Shown here piece by piece: positions 9,346-19,865 of a DNA stretch of 64,000 bases. The translations under genes and the position numbers were made by a program. Origin of the DNA: Platerodrilus igneus. Its lineage: Eukaryota > Arthropoda > Insecta > Coleoptera > Lycidae. The DNA lies in contig JARFIW010000835.1 of NCBI GenBank assembly GCA_036346225.1, forward strand, positions 496,001 to 560,000, given 5' to 3'. Each line of letters begins with the position of its first letter. The first letter of the stretch is position 1. A model generated the notes under the pieces. That model was not told the DNA's origin. It saw only the letters and a program-made list of their open reading frames with translations, and did no database searches.

Positions 9346-11026
9346 TATTGTAATATATATATATATATATAATGAAATGTTAGTAGGGGCTAAAAGGTTC
9401 TAAAGGTTATTTGTTGAAGGTAGTGTATGCCAAATAAGGTAAGCCAAATATCAGATCCCGTAACTGAGAAATTTATGTTTGCCGTACTTTACAAATGTTA
9501 AAGTATTTGAAATATTAGTCAAAATATAAGTGCCAAGACGTAAAAACAATGACTTGATGACGTGATAAAGCACAGTATTCAAGGATTTACACTGAGTTGT
9601 ATGTTTAATAAGCCATAGAACGTACATTTGCTAATCGAGATACCGGATGCGTCTGTAGAAATTACACTATTCACCACGCATATCCAGGTTTATATGTGTA
9701 ACATTTCGGCATTTATTTTAGTAGAATCAACCTTTGGACAAACATGTAATATCAAAATTATAAGTAAAAGTATTGTCAAATATGATTGAAGGGTTGTGCG
9801 ATATTAAGGACCAATGATTGAACATTTATATATGAAAAAGGAAAGTGTAAAAGAAAGATTATAAGGTATTAGTGACACGAACTTGTTGGGACGATGTTAT
9901 TGGATGGAATTTGTATAGAATGTATTGAAGAGTAGGCATATTTAAATTGTAATAATCACCTAGGAAAAGATAAACAAGAGGTCGATTTATAATTTTTTTG
10001 GTAGTAAAACGTATTTTTGTAAACTGCGCTAAATTTTGAACATTTTTAAGAATTAATAAATGAATTTGAAAGTTTAAGAGTTTGATTGATATATAAAGAA
10101 GAGTACGGATAAGCAAGAATAATAATAATTAATAGTAACGACAAAGTGAAAAGGTTAAGAGTGGATTAGAGTAACAGTGGAAAAGGCGTAATAAATAGTG
10201 GGATATTGGAACGAGATTGATAAAGGCAGAAAGGCATTGAATGGAATTTATAAAACTGAAGGCGATATTAATAGAATAGGTTTGGATATGGTAAAACGGA
10301 TAGAATGGTATTGAATGGTAATTAGAGGATAGCAGTGAATTGGAAAGAGTGGACTTAAGAGGAAAGCATTGAATTTGGAACGAGCGGAATTTGGAAAAGG
10401 AAAGCAATGGAGCAGCAGGAGGATTAATACGAGCAAAGAAGATTCAACATCAGAAAAATTAGCGCAGGAAAAGTAACATTAAAAGGTAGTCAAAATTCTA
10501 AATTGGGTTATATTTATTTTAGATTTGGGGATATCAAAATTCATTAAAAGAAACCTGGAACTGGACAGCAGATCTTTCATAGTGATAGTGCCGCATTGTA
10601 AAGATGCATACGGCGAGTGAGATTTTTAAGCCAGTTTTCAAAGAGGCCGACGACGAAGTGTAAAATAGGTGAGTACTGTGTGTTTCAACGTCAAGGTCAT
10701 AAATTTGGTAATATTAATTAATTTGGTACAAGGCTACGTGGATCTTATATAAAAATTTGGCATATACAAGTGTAAAAGATCATAGGTACAAAATAGAGGT
10801 AGTGCTGTTTGGTTGGTGCATTGCACATCTACTTACCACTGAACCCACGGTAAATAGGTGGATACCCTGGGAAGAACGAGTTTTCAAATAGTCGAGGCAT
10901 ATTAACACAGTTTTGTTTTATAAACCAACCAAACGTAGATAAAGCACGTAACATAAAATAAATATTTGCATATTATATAAAATTAAATAATTAAATAAAT
11001 AAAAAGGCGCGAGGGATGCGAGCATA

Positions 11027-11030
<4 letters not shown>

Positions 11031-11067
<37 letters not shown>
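11031..11067. repeat. (TA)n tract followed by TTGCCGTGG
   Basis: Alternating TA at the outer end of the large inverted repeat, running directly into TTGCCGTGGA. The same junction, (TA)n then TTGCYGTG, recurs at 13201, 15374 and 19104. Confidence 0.9.
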
Positions 11068-11069
<2 letters not shown>

Positions 11070-12235
11070 CCGTGGACTTAGGGATTAAGGTTTTTATGCT
11101 TTTCAGTGTCATCAAATAATTTTTAAAAATTCAAACTTTTCTACAAAAAAATTGCAACAAAAATTTGCCTCCCCTTTTATTATTTCTGCTTCAAAAATCT
11201 TTAGCAGCTTCTCTGGCTAACTCAACTGTGCCTCTTCTCGGATACCTAAATATACAACCATTCTTCCTTCACACTCGCACACCATTCAATAAAATCACCA
11301 AATAATACAACAATCATACAATCTTTTATTTACCGCTATCTACAGACAAATTATCCACATGTATAGAAACAGTTTGATACTCTAATTACAAACTCAAATG
11401 TGATATGTTTTAAAGTCCTTGATTTTAATTATTATTTGCAACCAAATTCAGTAAAATATGAGTAGATGGGCCCTACATATTATCCTAAATTGGCTGTACA
11501 CTGGAGTATGGTGAGCTCATAATAATCCAGTTTATTTAGTATATGCCTTTTACCTTGCATAAATTAATACAAATTTGATAGACCCGTTTACTCTTTACAA
11601 TCCAATTATATTCAGAATAAAATTTTGTAAATTTTAAATACACCTTTTTCAATATTTAACCCCAATAAATTGTCGAGTGCATGTATCTTTTCCAATAAGT
11701 CTATGTAACCATAAATAAACCCCAAAATTCACTCACACATCACCAAAATTTCACAAAAGTTTATCAGACAACAGAAATTTAAAATAATTTACCTGGAGAA
11801 TGCTTCAAGCTTCCATTCCTCAGACGACGATCACCAGAATACCTTGGCTTCGTGACCATGCGCTGTGATACTCGGCGAATAATATAGACGATAACCCCAA
11901 TTGCGAGCCAAGCGCCTCGTTTTAATAGTACTATTCCATATCAGCATACAATCCTGGTTGTTTTTGATGCTCACCCCACATATACTTCCATTTATTGATT
12001 TTCTAGCTTAGCATAGTAGTAGCCAGACCTCTATTAGTTTATTATACACTACACGTATTTCGCGTTAATAAATAGAAGGCCGCTACTAATAAGGTACACG
12101 TACTAGCACTATATTTACTGTATTATTAAGACATCTAATACTCACAAAAAAAAAACTCTACTATAATGTGGGTCAACATTCAGTACTTTATCGTAGTAAA
12201 GTAGTATAGAAGCGAAGAGGAGACAAGAGAGTCCC
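11068..12235. repeat. dispersed 1.2-kb repeat, copy 1
   Basis: Direct repeat of 13307-14420. Shared blocks in the same order: 'AACTGTGCCTCTTCTCG' (11224), 'CACACCATTCAATAAAA' (11278), 'GTATGGTGAGCTCATAATAA' (11504), 'ACCTGGAGAATGCTT' (11791) and an internal hairpin (12014-12091). No convincing ORF. On the minus strand a purine-rich 'AAAAGGGGAGGCAAATTTT' near 11166-11184 resembles a polypurine tract, so it may be LTR-derived. Confidence 0.7.
12014..12091. repeat. conserved hairpin inside 1.2-kb repeat, copy 1
   Basis: 'TAGTAGTAGCCAGACCTCTA' at 12014 pairs imperfectly with 'TAGAAGGCCGCTACTAATA' near 12073. The equivalent hairpin in copy 2 (14206-14285) is cleaner. Confidence 0.65.
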
Positions 12236-12242
12236 TGTGCTA

Positions 12243-12477
12243 AACGTAATTGAAAGTTAGGTTTATATATAGTTCTGTACACGATTTAGATTTGTAAATT
12301 TCTCAATTATGTCATCGGTCTCGGTGGCGTAATTGGTTAACGCACAGCTCTGGCAAAACTGAGATGCAGGCTCAAATCCTGTCCAAGACCTTATATTTTC
12401 CTTCTTTCAATTACTAGCTCGATTTGAAATGATCATTTGGGCTTTGCATAAAAGTCTAAGTTATTATTTCATCTTAA

Positions 12478-12480
<3 letters not shown>
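12243..12480 (+). repeat. tRNA-bearing dispersed repeat, copy c (single arm)
   Basis: Same order of blocks as 6990-7260: 'GTAATTGAAAGTTAGG', 'CACGATTTAGATTTGTAAAT', tRNA-like core, 'ATTACTAGCTCGATTTGAAA', 'GATCATTTGGGCTTTGCATA'. It ends in a (TA)n tract (12481-12527). The left inverted arm is absent. Confidence 0.8.
12318..12389 (+). tRNA. tRNA-like sequence, copy c (anticodon GGC)
   Basis: Acceptor GTCTCGG/CCAAGAC, D stem GCGT/ACGC, anticodon stem CAGCT/AACTG (one C-A mispair), loop CTGGCAA, T arm GCAGG-CTCAAAT-CCTGT. Of the three related copies only this one has U at position 33 with anticodon GGC (Ala). The B box is weakened (GGCTCAAATCC). GGC Ala tRNAs are not normally found in eukaryotic nuclear genomes, so function is doubtful. 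Confidence 0.58.
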
Positions 12481-12531
<51 letters not shown>

Positions 12532-12619
12532 GTTATTAAGATGAAATGAAAACCAACCTTGTATTTAAAGTTGAATTACCATTTCAAATCGAACTAGTAA
12601 TTGAAAACCACTAAAGAAC

Positions 12620-12692
12620 AGCTACAGCAGGATTTGAACCCGCAACCTCTGATTCACCGGATCAGTGCTCTAACCAATTGAGCTATCTAGCC
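12620..12692 (-). tRNA. tRNA-like gene, left arm of palindrome
   Basis: Mirror of 12947-13019, identical except at the final acceptor position, where the 3' end reads GTAGCT instead of GTAGCC and so loses the first acceptor pair. Confidence 0.62.
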
Positions 12693-12946
12693 TAATTGAT
12701 TAGATGATGTTATACTTAATACTACTGAAGCTTGGTCCTTGTTAACGATTTTCAATTACGTCCTGCATTTAAGGAAATTGAATCTAGTTATATACATAAT
12801 TCATGTACTAATAACTTGATCCTCCATGAATTACATGAATTATGTATATAACTAGATTCAATTTCCTTAAATGCAGGACGTAATTGAAAATCGTTAACAA
12901 GGACCAAGCTTCAGTAGTATTAAGTATAACATCATCTAATCAATTA

Positions 12947-13019
12947 GGCTAGATAGCTCAATTGGTTAGAGCACTGATCCGGTGAATCAGAGGTTGCGGG
13001 TTCAAATCCTGCTGTAGCC
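12947..13019 (+). tRNA. tRNA-like gene, right arm of palindrome (anticodon GGT)
   Basis: Full cloverleaf: acceptor GGCTAGA/TGTAGCC with one G-G mismatch, D stem GCTC/GAGC with loop AATTGGTTA, anticodon stem CTGAT/ATCAG with loop CCGGTGA, variable loop AGGTT, T arm GCGGG-TTCAAAT-CCTGC. A box TAGCTCAATTGG and B box GGTTCAAATCC are good Pol III promoters. The apparent anticodon GGT would be Thr, but position 33 is C and eukaryotic nuclear genomes normally use AGT instead. A repeat-borne tRNA-like gene is more likely than a decoding tRNA. Confidence 0.68.
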
Positions 13020-13160
13020 GTTCTTTAGTGGTTTTCAATTACTAGTTCGATTTGAAATGGTAATTCAACTTTAAAAGGTTGGGTTTTCATTTCATCTTAA
13101 TAACTATTAATATATATTAAGCATTCATTTGCATTCCAAATGTGGATTATTCTCTATTAA

Positions 13161-13164
<4 letters not shown>

Positions 13165-13203
<39 letters not shown>

Positions 13204-13306
13204 CTGTGGAACTTACAAAAATTCGGGAACGAAGCCTTGACAGAGCTTTAACATCGGTCCTTCACCTAAATCATACTAGTCCCACGAATTGGGCGTCATA
13301 AAAGTT
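13165..13306. repeat. (TA)n plus tandem TTGCYGTGGAA units
   Basis: (TA)n 13165-13200, then two copies of a unit about 104 bp long, starting TTGCTGTGGAACTTACAAAA (13201) and TTGCCGTGGAAGCTATAAAA (13305). Between them 'CACGAATTGGGCGTCA' (13283) occurs, also present at 15423. On the minus strand this resembles a tRNA-Lys-type primer site (TGACGCCCAATTCGTG), hinting at an LTR-element origin. Confidence 0.7.
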
Positions 13307-14420
13307 GCCGTGGAAGCTATAAAAATTTGGGAACGAAGCTGGAACATCGATCCTTCAACTGGGTCAACATAAAATTTTAAAATTTCTTACCCTTTTATTT
13401 CTCCTTCAAATTCCTTCAGCTTCCCTGGCTAGCTCAGCTGTGCCTCTTCTCGAATACCTAAATTTATAGACATATCTCTTTTACACCAGCACACCATTCA
13501 ATAAAACTACCAAATAATACCACAACCATACAACCTTTTATTTACACCTATTAACAGATAACTTATATTCACATGTGTTAAAAACAGTTAGATACAATAA
13601 TTATAGAAAATCCAATTATGGTATGTTTTAAAGTCTTTTATTTTTCTATTAAATTTTAAACAACTTCAATGAAATGTGAGTTGATGGGCCCCCACATGTT
13701 ACCCTAAACTGACTTCACACTAGAGTATGGTGAGCTCATAATAACCCAGTTTAGTTTGTATATTCCTTTTAAAACTTGCATAAATTAAAACCAAAAATTA
13801 CAGACCCGTTTACCCTTTACAATTCAAATTTTATCCTGACTAAAACTTTGGATGTTTTAAATACACCTTTTTTCAATGTTTAAACATCAATAAATGGTCC
13901 AGTACATGTATCTTTTACAATAAATTTCTGCAACCATAAATATGCCACCAAAAACGTCAACCACACAGCACAAAATTTCACAAATGTTTATACAACAGAA
14001 ATTTCAAATAAATACCTAGAGAATTCTTTAGTCTTTATTCCCATCGGAGATGGTTACCATAAAAACCCCTGGCGTTGTTACCATTAACTACACTGCTTGT
14101 CGAATCCACAGGCCGCCTCTACCATCCACATCATGCACACAAAATAGTTTACCAACTCTGGTTACCCCCATATATCATGTTTCCATTTATTGTGTTTTGC
14201 TTTGTATTGTAGTAGCCGGACCTTTATTAATTTAAAATGCACCACTCGTACTTCACGTCAATAATTAGAGGTCCGCTACTACAATTTTATACTAGCAACC
14301 ACTGTATTTACGGTAACATTACATAAAATACTCATAAAAGTTTTATTATTATTCTATTCTGAATAGGTATTCACCACTTTTATCGACGTAAAGGAAAAGA
14401 AAGAAAGAGCACCTTAATAA
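13307..14420. repeat. dispersed 1.2-kb repeat, copy 2
   Basis: Co-linear with 11068-12235: 'CTCAGCTGTGCCTCTTCTCG' (13435), 'CACACCATTCAATAAAA' (13489), 'GTATGGTGAGCTCATAATAA' (13725), the hairpin at 14206-14285, and 'ACTCATAAAAG' near 14330. The ORF at 14050-14235 is not conserved in copy 1 and is not supported as a gene. Confidence 0.7.
14206..14285. repeat. conserved hairpin inside 1.2-kb repeat, copy 2
   Basis: 'ATTGTAGTAGCCGGACC' (14206) pairs with 'GGTCCGCTACTACAAT' (14269-14285), extending into 'TTTATTAAT'/'ATAATTAGA'. Conservation of the fold in both copies despite sequence drift suggests the hairpin belongs to the element. Confidence 0.7.
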
Positions 14421-15332
14421 TTTAGGTTGAGTATTTATATGCTTTTAAAACACCCTTAGTGGACGCTCTTCTAGCGAAATGCTTATTTTCAACTCTAATT
14501 CCAAAAATTTTGAATATAACCGTCGGTTGATTCTGAAAATTTTTTCCGCCGTGTTCGTTGTATACTTCGAATTCGCTTACAACCTTCGCGCGTGCATTCG
14601 TTTCTAACACTGTTGACTTTCGACCAATGATAGAATTTTCTGTCGTTACAAACTCCGCCTAAACTATATTTATCTCTGTCTTATGCATGTCTGCTGTCTC
14701 GTTCAAAACCCCACTTGAGTTACAGAAAAACGATATTGATGACATCTCTTCTCAACTCCACGTGTATACTGTACGTGCATTTCAATCCCAACGCTTTTAT
14801 ATCTGTCTCTATCTGTTGTATATAACCGATTGTCCATTTCCCTCGTTCCTTAAGATGTTTGTTACCATTGTTGTTTATACCAACTGACGGTTGAAAATTT
14901 TCTTTGAAATCCTATCTTAACGTACGCTCGACTTCTTTGAATGTAACCCTTTAAAACGCATGTGTTTCTGTTAATTATCGAACGTTTGAACATAACAACT
15001 TCTTGGACGTTCTGCTTCTTGGTATCTGTATAAAACGAATACATTTGCCTTGGAATAATTGATTTTCTTACACAGCGCGTTCCCTTTGCTTATATGTGTT
15101 AAATTCAAATAACTTATGGTTAATTATGCGCATCCTTGAACTTTTATTTGCTTTAAAACTGTTTTATCTTTATGTTATCCTAACATTCCAATTATTAAAT
15201 ATAAAAATACGTTAATACTCGGCCGTTTTCCCTAAATGAATTAAATTAATTTTGTGCGTGAATAATTTGTTCTTTTCTATATACAGGGTTGTTGAAATTT
15301 TATTGTATCTACCTATTTACCCCTTTGAATCC

Positions 15333-15335
<3 letters not shown>
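14421..15335. other. no recognised feature
   Basis: Pyrimidine-biased AT-rich DNA without repeat relations I can see. The short minus-strand frames at 14422-14610 and 14862-15044 match no family I recognise. Confidence 0.45.
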
Positions 15336-15339
<4 letters not shown>

Positions 15340-15376
<37 letters not shown>

Positions 15377-16400
15377 CTGTGAAACCACCAAAATCCGGGT
15401 ACTCCGCTTTTCGAATCGAGCCTCACGAATTGGGCGTCAAGAATGCTGTGAAACCTACAAAAAGCTATTAACTTAACTGGTCCGTTGACTTTCTTCTGTT
15501 CATCGCCTCGGCTGCTCCCCTAGATAAACCTTCATCCTCATTCATAAAAAACAAACACATTCCTACCACAAACATCAACGTTAACTCTATTTACATCAAT
15601 ATTCACAATACATTAAAATTTCAAAATTAAAAATTCAGCATAAATTTCAGTATCAGAAAATTTCAAGATTTAAGTTTGTTATCATTTTAATGTGCATCCA
15701 AAATTAAAGTCCTTGTAGGATGCCTACTAATTAATATAACAATATATGCAGACCTGAGCCTGAGTACAAAGGGAGCATCTACCACCCCTTTACGTTAATT
15801 AACCAGGTTCGTCTAATTGAGCTCAAAGACATACCCAAATTTTCATCATAATCCAGAACATCAATACTAAATACCCCTTTCTACTTAAACAAGCAAATTT
15901 CACCTTAACATTAAAATTTTATGGTTAGTACAATTTCACTAATGTTCATTTAAAGTAAATCAATTATAAAGTAATTCAACACACACACAAAAATATCAAA
16001 GTTCAAACAAAATAGTATAAATTACCTGAAGGTTACTGCACTCGTAGCTTCAATGTACATCGTTCCTTTTGTTAATCACACCATTCCAACTGGGTTATAT
16101 TTACAGCTTCTGATTCTCAACGCTTTTCAAATTTTCTCCATCACCATTTATTTAAAGTTGTTTCTGGGCTTTTCCAGAACTCATCTGTGTATCTCTGCCC
16201 CTTGTTTTGTGGATCCAGACACATTTATGAACCATTTAATCATTAACACCCCCGAAAATAGCAAAGAAATTCATACTTCTTTCACCAATATACGCCAAAA
16301 CTGCCTACTTTTGTGTATACATTTGTCGTTGTAAATTTTACTAATTGGTACAGTGATACTAAATTTTATTACCTTGTATCTAAGTGCACTCAAATACATT
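15340..16400. repeat. (TA)n-TTGCTGTG repeat, diverged relative
   Basis: (TA)n 15340-15374 runs into TTGCTGTGAAACCACCAAAA, with a second unit starting TGCTGTGAAACCTACAAAAA at 15444 (period about 70). The 'CACGAATTGGGCGTCA' block is present at 15423, as at 13283. The following kilobase has the same flavour as 13307-14420 (spaced ATTAAC-rich blocks, 'ATTGAGCTCA' near 15818) but is too diverged to align confidently. Confidence 0.5.
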
Positions 16401-17540
16401 CATGTTAGCACGTAAATAACAAACTGTTTTAAATCACCAAAATATACGAGCAAACTTTAAATTATTCTATCAAACTAAAATGCACTGTTTAACGTATTGA
16501 ATCAAGTCGCGGATGTAAGAGAGCTTTTAACGCATCGAATAGTCAAAAGTCTAAAAGAGCGAAATTCATATTACCACCGGTATATATAGCGGATAGCCGG
16601 CACGTCGCTTTTGTCCTCAAAACAGACAATTCTTAAGAATTTCTCATGCTATGTTCCCATTCCGTCGCTCGCGCGTCGGTTTTTACGAATTTTTCACTCG
16701 CCCCAGTTAACTCTCCGAAATTTCAACACGGCACGCCACGTCTGGAAATAGCTAATTGACTTTTATACAGAAATCGTTGTTTCTACCTCTGATATTTGCA
16801 TCCTATTTTCAACCAATTGTGACCCTCGTGACGTTGCTTAAATCACGCCTTTTACTATATGTGTCTTTGTCTTACGCACATTATCTTTCCTTCTCTAACC
16901 TGTTCTTAGTGGTGCAAATTGATATTCCTTACTATCGATTATTTCAGTCCATGTGGACTATCTGGGTTAAATAACCCCGTATCGCGCCTTCCCGTGAATA
17001 TTAAGCCCCGGTTTCTCCAAGATTCTTTGAAACTATTAATTATCTACAAAATTTACGCAGAATGAGCTTTTTAGAACTACGCAGGTGTTCAAACATACTA
17101 TTAATTCTCAGAGCTTTATTTTATTGGGTTTTTACAAGTTTCTATAGATATTATCTGTTACTAACGATTCAATTAACTTCAATTAAAAATAATACCCTTT
17201 AATTTTTAGTGAATCCTAATTAAATATTCAATTATTATCTGTACGTTTTGTTTAATACCGGTTACTTGAAATAGAGTTAATTAAGATAAATTTGGCACGT
17301 AATTTCTCTTTGTTTCTTTATTAGGAATAAATAAATTACACGCAGAGCTTTTTAATACTGTTTCTTTTGATATAAAGCGTCTTGTACATGAATTAAATTT
17401 CTTATTTTTACTGAAACGACCGAATTTATTTATGCTTCATGGTTTTAATAAAGCGTATTATTAAATAAAATTCCTTATACACGGTGATTAAAATTATTTG
17501 ATGTGATTATTTAATTTTCTACCCTGGTCTAAATATGAGT
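16401..17540. other. no recognised feature
   Basis: Unique-looking AT-rich sequence with a somewhat CpG-richer patch at 16570-16745. No coding or RNA feature supported. Confidence 0.4.
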
Positions 17541-17546
17541 AATATA

Positions 17547-19011
17547 TCAGGTTATCATAAAGTAAGGGATATATTTTAAATTATGATAACTTTTTAACAA
17601 ATTAAGTTAATAACAAGAAATAAATGAAATCTAATTGCTTATGAAATGGGATTTAGTATGCCCAAAAAAAGGTTACGGCAATTGCTCAAAATGACCTCCA
17701 TTTTGTTGTTGTAAGATCACCATCCTTACCTCCAAATTGTACACAGCATTTCGTAACATTTCTGGTTGAATTGTACCAATTTGCTCCGTAATACTGTCTT
17801 TTAATTCTTGTAGCGTAGTTGGTCGTCTTCTAAACACTAAACTTTTAAATAACCCCACAGCCAGTAATCCGCTGGGTTTAGATCAGGTGATCTTGGTGGC
17901 CATGAATTTACGAAATGTCTGCTTAACACGCGATCTTGAAAACGTTGGTTAACAATTCTTTGACTGGTCGAAAAATGTGCGGGGTGCTCCATCCTGCATA
18001 AAATGATGTTTTCATTCCGTAGTGCTCGTTTTGCAGCTGTGGAATAACATAATTTTGTAACATTTGCAAGTATCGTTCACCATTTACAGTTACAGATACG
18101 GCTTGTCCATTCTGCATTTCCTCGTAGAAATACGGACCAATAATAAAATCAGCTGTAAAACCGCACCAAACGGTGACTTTCTTGTCATGAAGACCTTTTG
18201 AACGATTTGTTGCGGATTTTCTGCAGACCAGATTCTACAGTTTTGAGTATTGACTCCACCATTCAGAGTAAAACGTGCCTCATCTGTCCATAAAATACGG
18301 GATAACCATTCGGGTTCAATTTCCATCTGAGCCATTACTCGCAAAGAAAAATCGTACCTAGTAGCCAAATCTGCGTCCTTTAATTCAAACAGCATTTTCA
18401 GTTTATATGGATACATGTTTAGAATTTTGCGTAAAATTTTCCAAACCGTGGTATACGGCATTTGCAATCGCTTGGATATCGCATTTGCACTGCTGATTGC
18501 GAGTGAATTGCTTCTGGCTATGTCTTGATTTTCATGAAGAACTTCTGCAACTTGAACATCACTAATTATTGGTCTTCCTGATCTTGGTAAGTCAGTTACA
18601 GACCCTGTTCTTTCAAATTTTTGTATCAAATTGCGGTACGCTTTCATTTGACAGGGTCCCGCTCTCAAACCCATTCTCGTGCGAAATCTTCGTAATCCAG
18701 CGGTGTAATTTCTGCCGGATTCATAATAGCACTGAACTAAACCAATTCTTGTTTGTAAATCCATGTTATTACAGTTGAGTCGTTTGAACTCAACGTTTAC
18801 TTGAGTTTTAATTTCAAAATAAAACTTCAAATTGAATAATTTCGTTTTGACACTAGTGTCAACAATTGTTATGACAACGCTTTTGTTTCTCATAGATACG
18901 GTAAAATCCCATTCATTAAGCAACTAGATTTCGTTTATTTTATGTTACTAACTTAATTTATTAAAAAGTTGTAATGATTTAAAATATATCCCTTACTTTA
19001 TGATAACCTTG
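17547..19011 (-). mobile_element. Tc1/mariner-superfamily element 2 (1465 bp)
   Basis: Same inverted terminal repeats as 2044-5019, complete and uninterrupted, flanked by TA (17545-17546, 19012-19013). The right end landed at the edge of a long (TA)n tract. It differs from copy 1 at only a few positions, so both moved recently. Flanking DNA differs between the copies, so these are separate insertions rather than a segmental duplication. Confidence 0.92.
17673..18764 (-). pseudogene. Tc1-superfamily transposase, copy 2 (frameshifted)
   Basis: Start at ATG 18764 on the minus strand. Helix-turn-helix region, WTDEARF with the first catalytic Asp, QDGAP and SPDLNPADYW are all present, but in three frames. 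The missing A (T run at 18196-18199) and the extra C (G run at 17981-17984) are identical to copy 1. Copy 1's additional T deletion after the second Asp is absent here, so from that point this copy reads correctly through the third Asp in one frame. The protein cannot be made from either copy without a frameshift. Confidence 0.88.
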
Positions 19012-19013
19012 TA

Positions 19014-19104
<91 letters not shown>

Positions 19105-19225
19105 TGCTGTGCTATTCGCCCCAAGATTGTGCGTACCATAGAATTGCTGTGCTATTCGCCCCCCGATTTGACATGCCATAAAATTGTTGTGATATTCCTT
19201 TTATTATTTTAAGCCCCAATGTTAT
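19014..19225. repeat. long (TA)n tract plus three TTGYTGTG units
   Basis: (TA)n with scattered GT (19014-19103), then units starting TTGCTGTGCTATTCGCCCC at 19104 and 19144 and a degenerate TTGTTGTGATATTCC at 19184, period 40. Frames read through this tract are translated microsatellite only. Confidence 0.85.
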
Positions 19226-19684
19226 GAAACGTTAAATTAGGATTTTTACTTTGACTAGCTTACTAAATAAATCTTTTTGAATCAAATAAAGCAATTCAAA
19301 ACACACAATATAATAATTGATAATATTTACAACGCTCAAAATTTTCCTTTCTGTACAAAATATCTACATATACTAGATTTATGCTTTTCTGAAAGCCAGC
19401 AAAAATATCTTTTAAATATATTCAGCGATCTTCGAACGTTCCAAGATACCTATTCCATTTTCAAAAATTTTTAAGTGACCTTTTTGATGACTCTTACAAA
19501 TATACAATGTGTGGCAAATAATAAATCAAAAACAGTTTTTCAATAATAAAGTGTATTAAGATTGCTAATCTGGAAAGGGTTCTGGAGTTCCATCCAAGTC
19601 TATGATCTGCATCCTCTTTCTGTATCCGTTTTGCATATTGATATGCCGGCCCCATATAAGAATCGCCTCCCATAAATCGCTTCC
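19226..19684. other. no recognised feature
   Basis: AT-rich. The frame at 19277-19474 and the minus-strand frame at 19494-19733 match nothing I recognise. Confidence 0.4.
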
Positions 19685-19865
19685 AATTAAAATCGTACCA
19701 AATTACACTACATTCAAAATTAAAACGTACCAAATCGGAATATGTTCAAATTAGAATATGTTCATTTTTAAATTATCTCCAAAATTAGAGTATGTCAAAG
19801 TTAGAAGTCTCAAATTAAAGCCGTCTCAAATTAAGGTCCCAAATTAAAGGTCCCAAATTAAACCC
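19685..19865. repeat. degenerate short tandem repeat upstream of R1-type LINE
   Basis: Units of about 12-22 bases built on 'CAAATTARARTMYGT' (for example CAAATTAGAATATGTTC, CAAATTAAAGCCGTCT, CAAATTAAAGGTCC). It abuts the open start of the LINE's ORF1, so it may mark the 5' junction. Confidence 0.6.

Larger units (their letters stand above)
5022..11067. repeat. very large inverted repeat (fold-back structure)
   Basis: Arm 1 (about 5022-6604) and arm 2 (about 9371-11030) are reverse complements at roughly 85-90% by eye. Landmarks pair up: 'ACAACTCAGTGTAAATCCTT' at 6377 with its complement near 9585; 'CGTTTGGTCGG' 5107 with 10928; 'GCACCAACCAAACAGCACTA' near 5197 with 10800. The inner end of each arm and the outer end of arm 2 are bounded by (TA)n (6604-6628, 9352-9371, 11031-11067). 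The 2.7-kb loop holds the hammerhead hairpin, a tRNA palindrome and a tandem duplication. Arms have small indels but no recognisable coding sequence. Either one giant fold-back element or two copies of one element in opposite orientation. Confidence 0.85.
12530..13112. repeat. near-perfect palindrome with a tRNA-like gene in each arm
   Basis: The left arm (12530-12803) and right arm (12831-13112) are reverse complements with very few differences and a spacer of about 25 bases ('TACTAATAACTTGATCCTCC'). Outer ends read 'AATAGTTATTAAGATGAAAT' and its complement, resembling the ends of palindrome a (6901-7260). Each arm contains a complete tRNA-like sequence. A (TA)n tract abuts the left side (12481-12527) and short TA-rich sequence the right. 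A transcript across it would form a hairpin of roughly 275 bp. Confidence 0.92.

Noticed and set aside
12947..13019. Functional nuclear tRNA-Thr
   Set aside because: Anticodon GGT with C33, an acceptor mismatch, presence in both arms of a palindrome, and family ends shared with other repeats all point to a mobile tRNA-like sequence.
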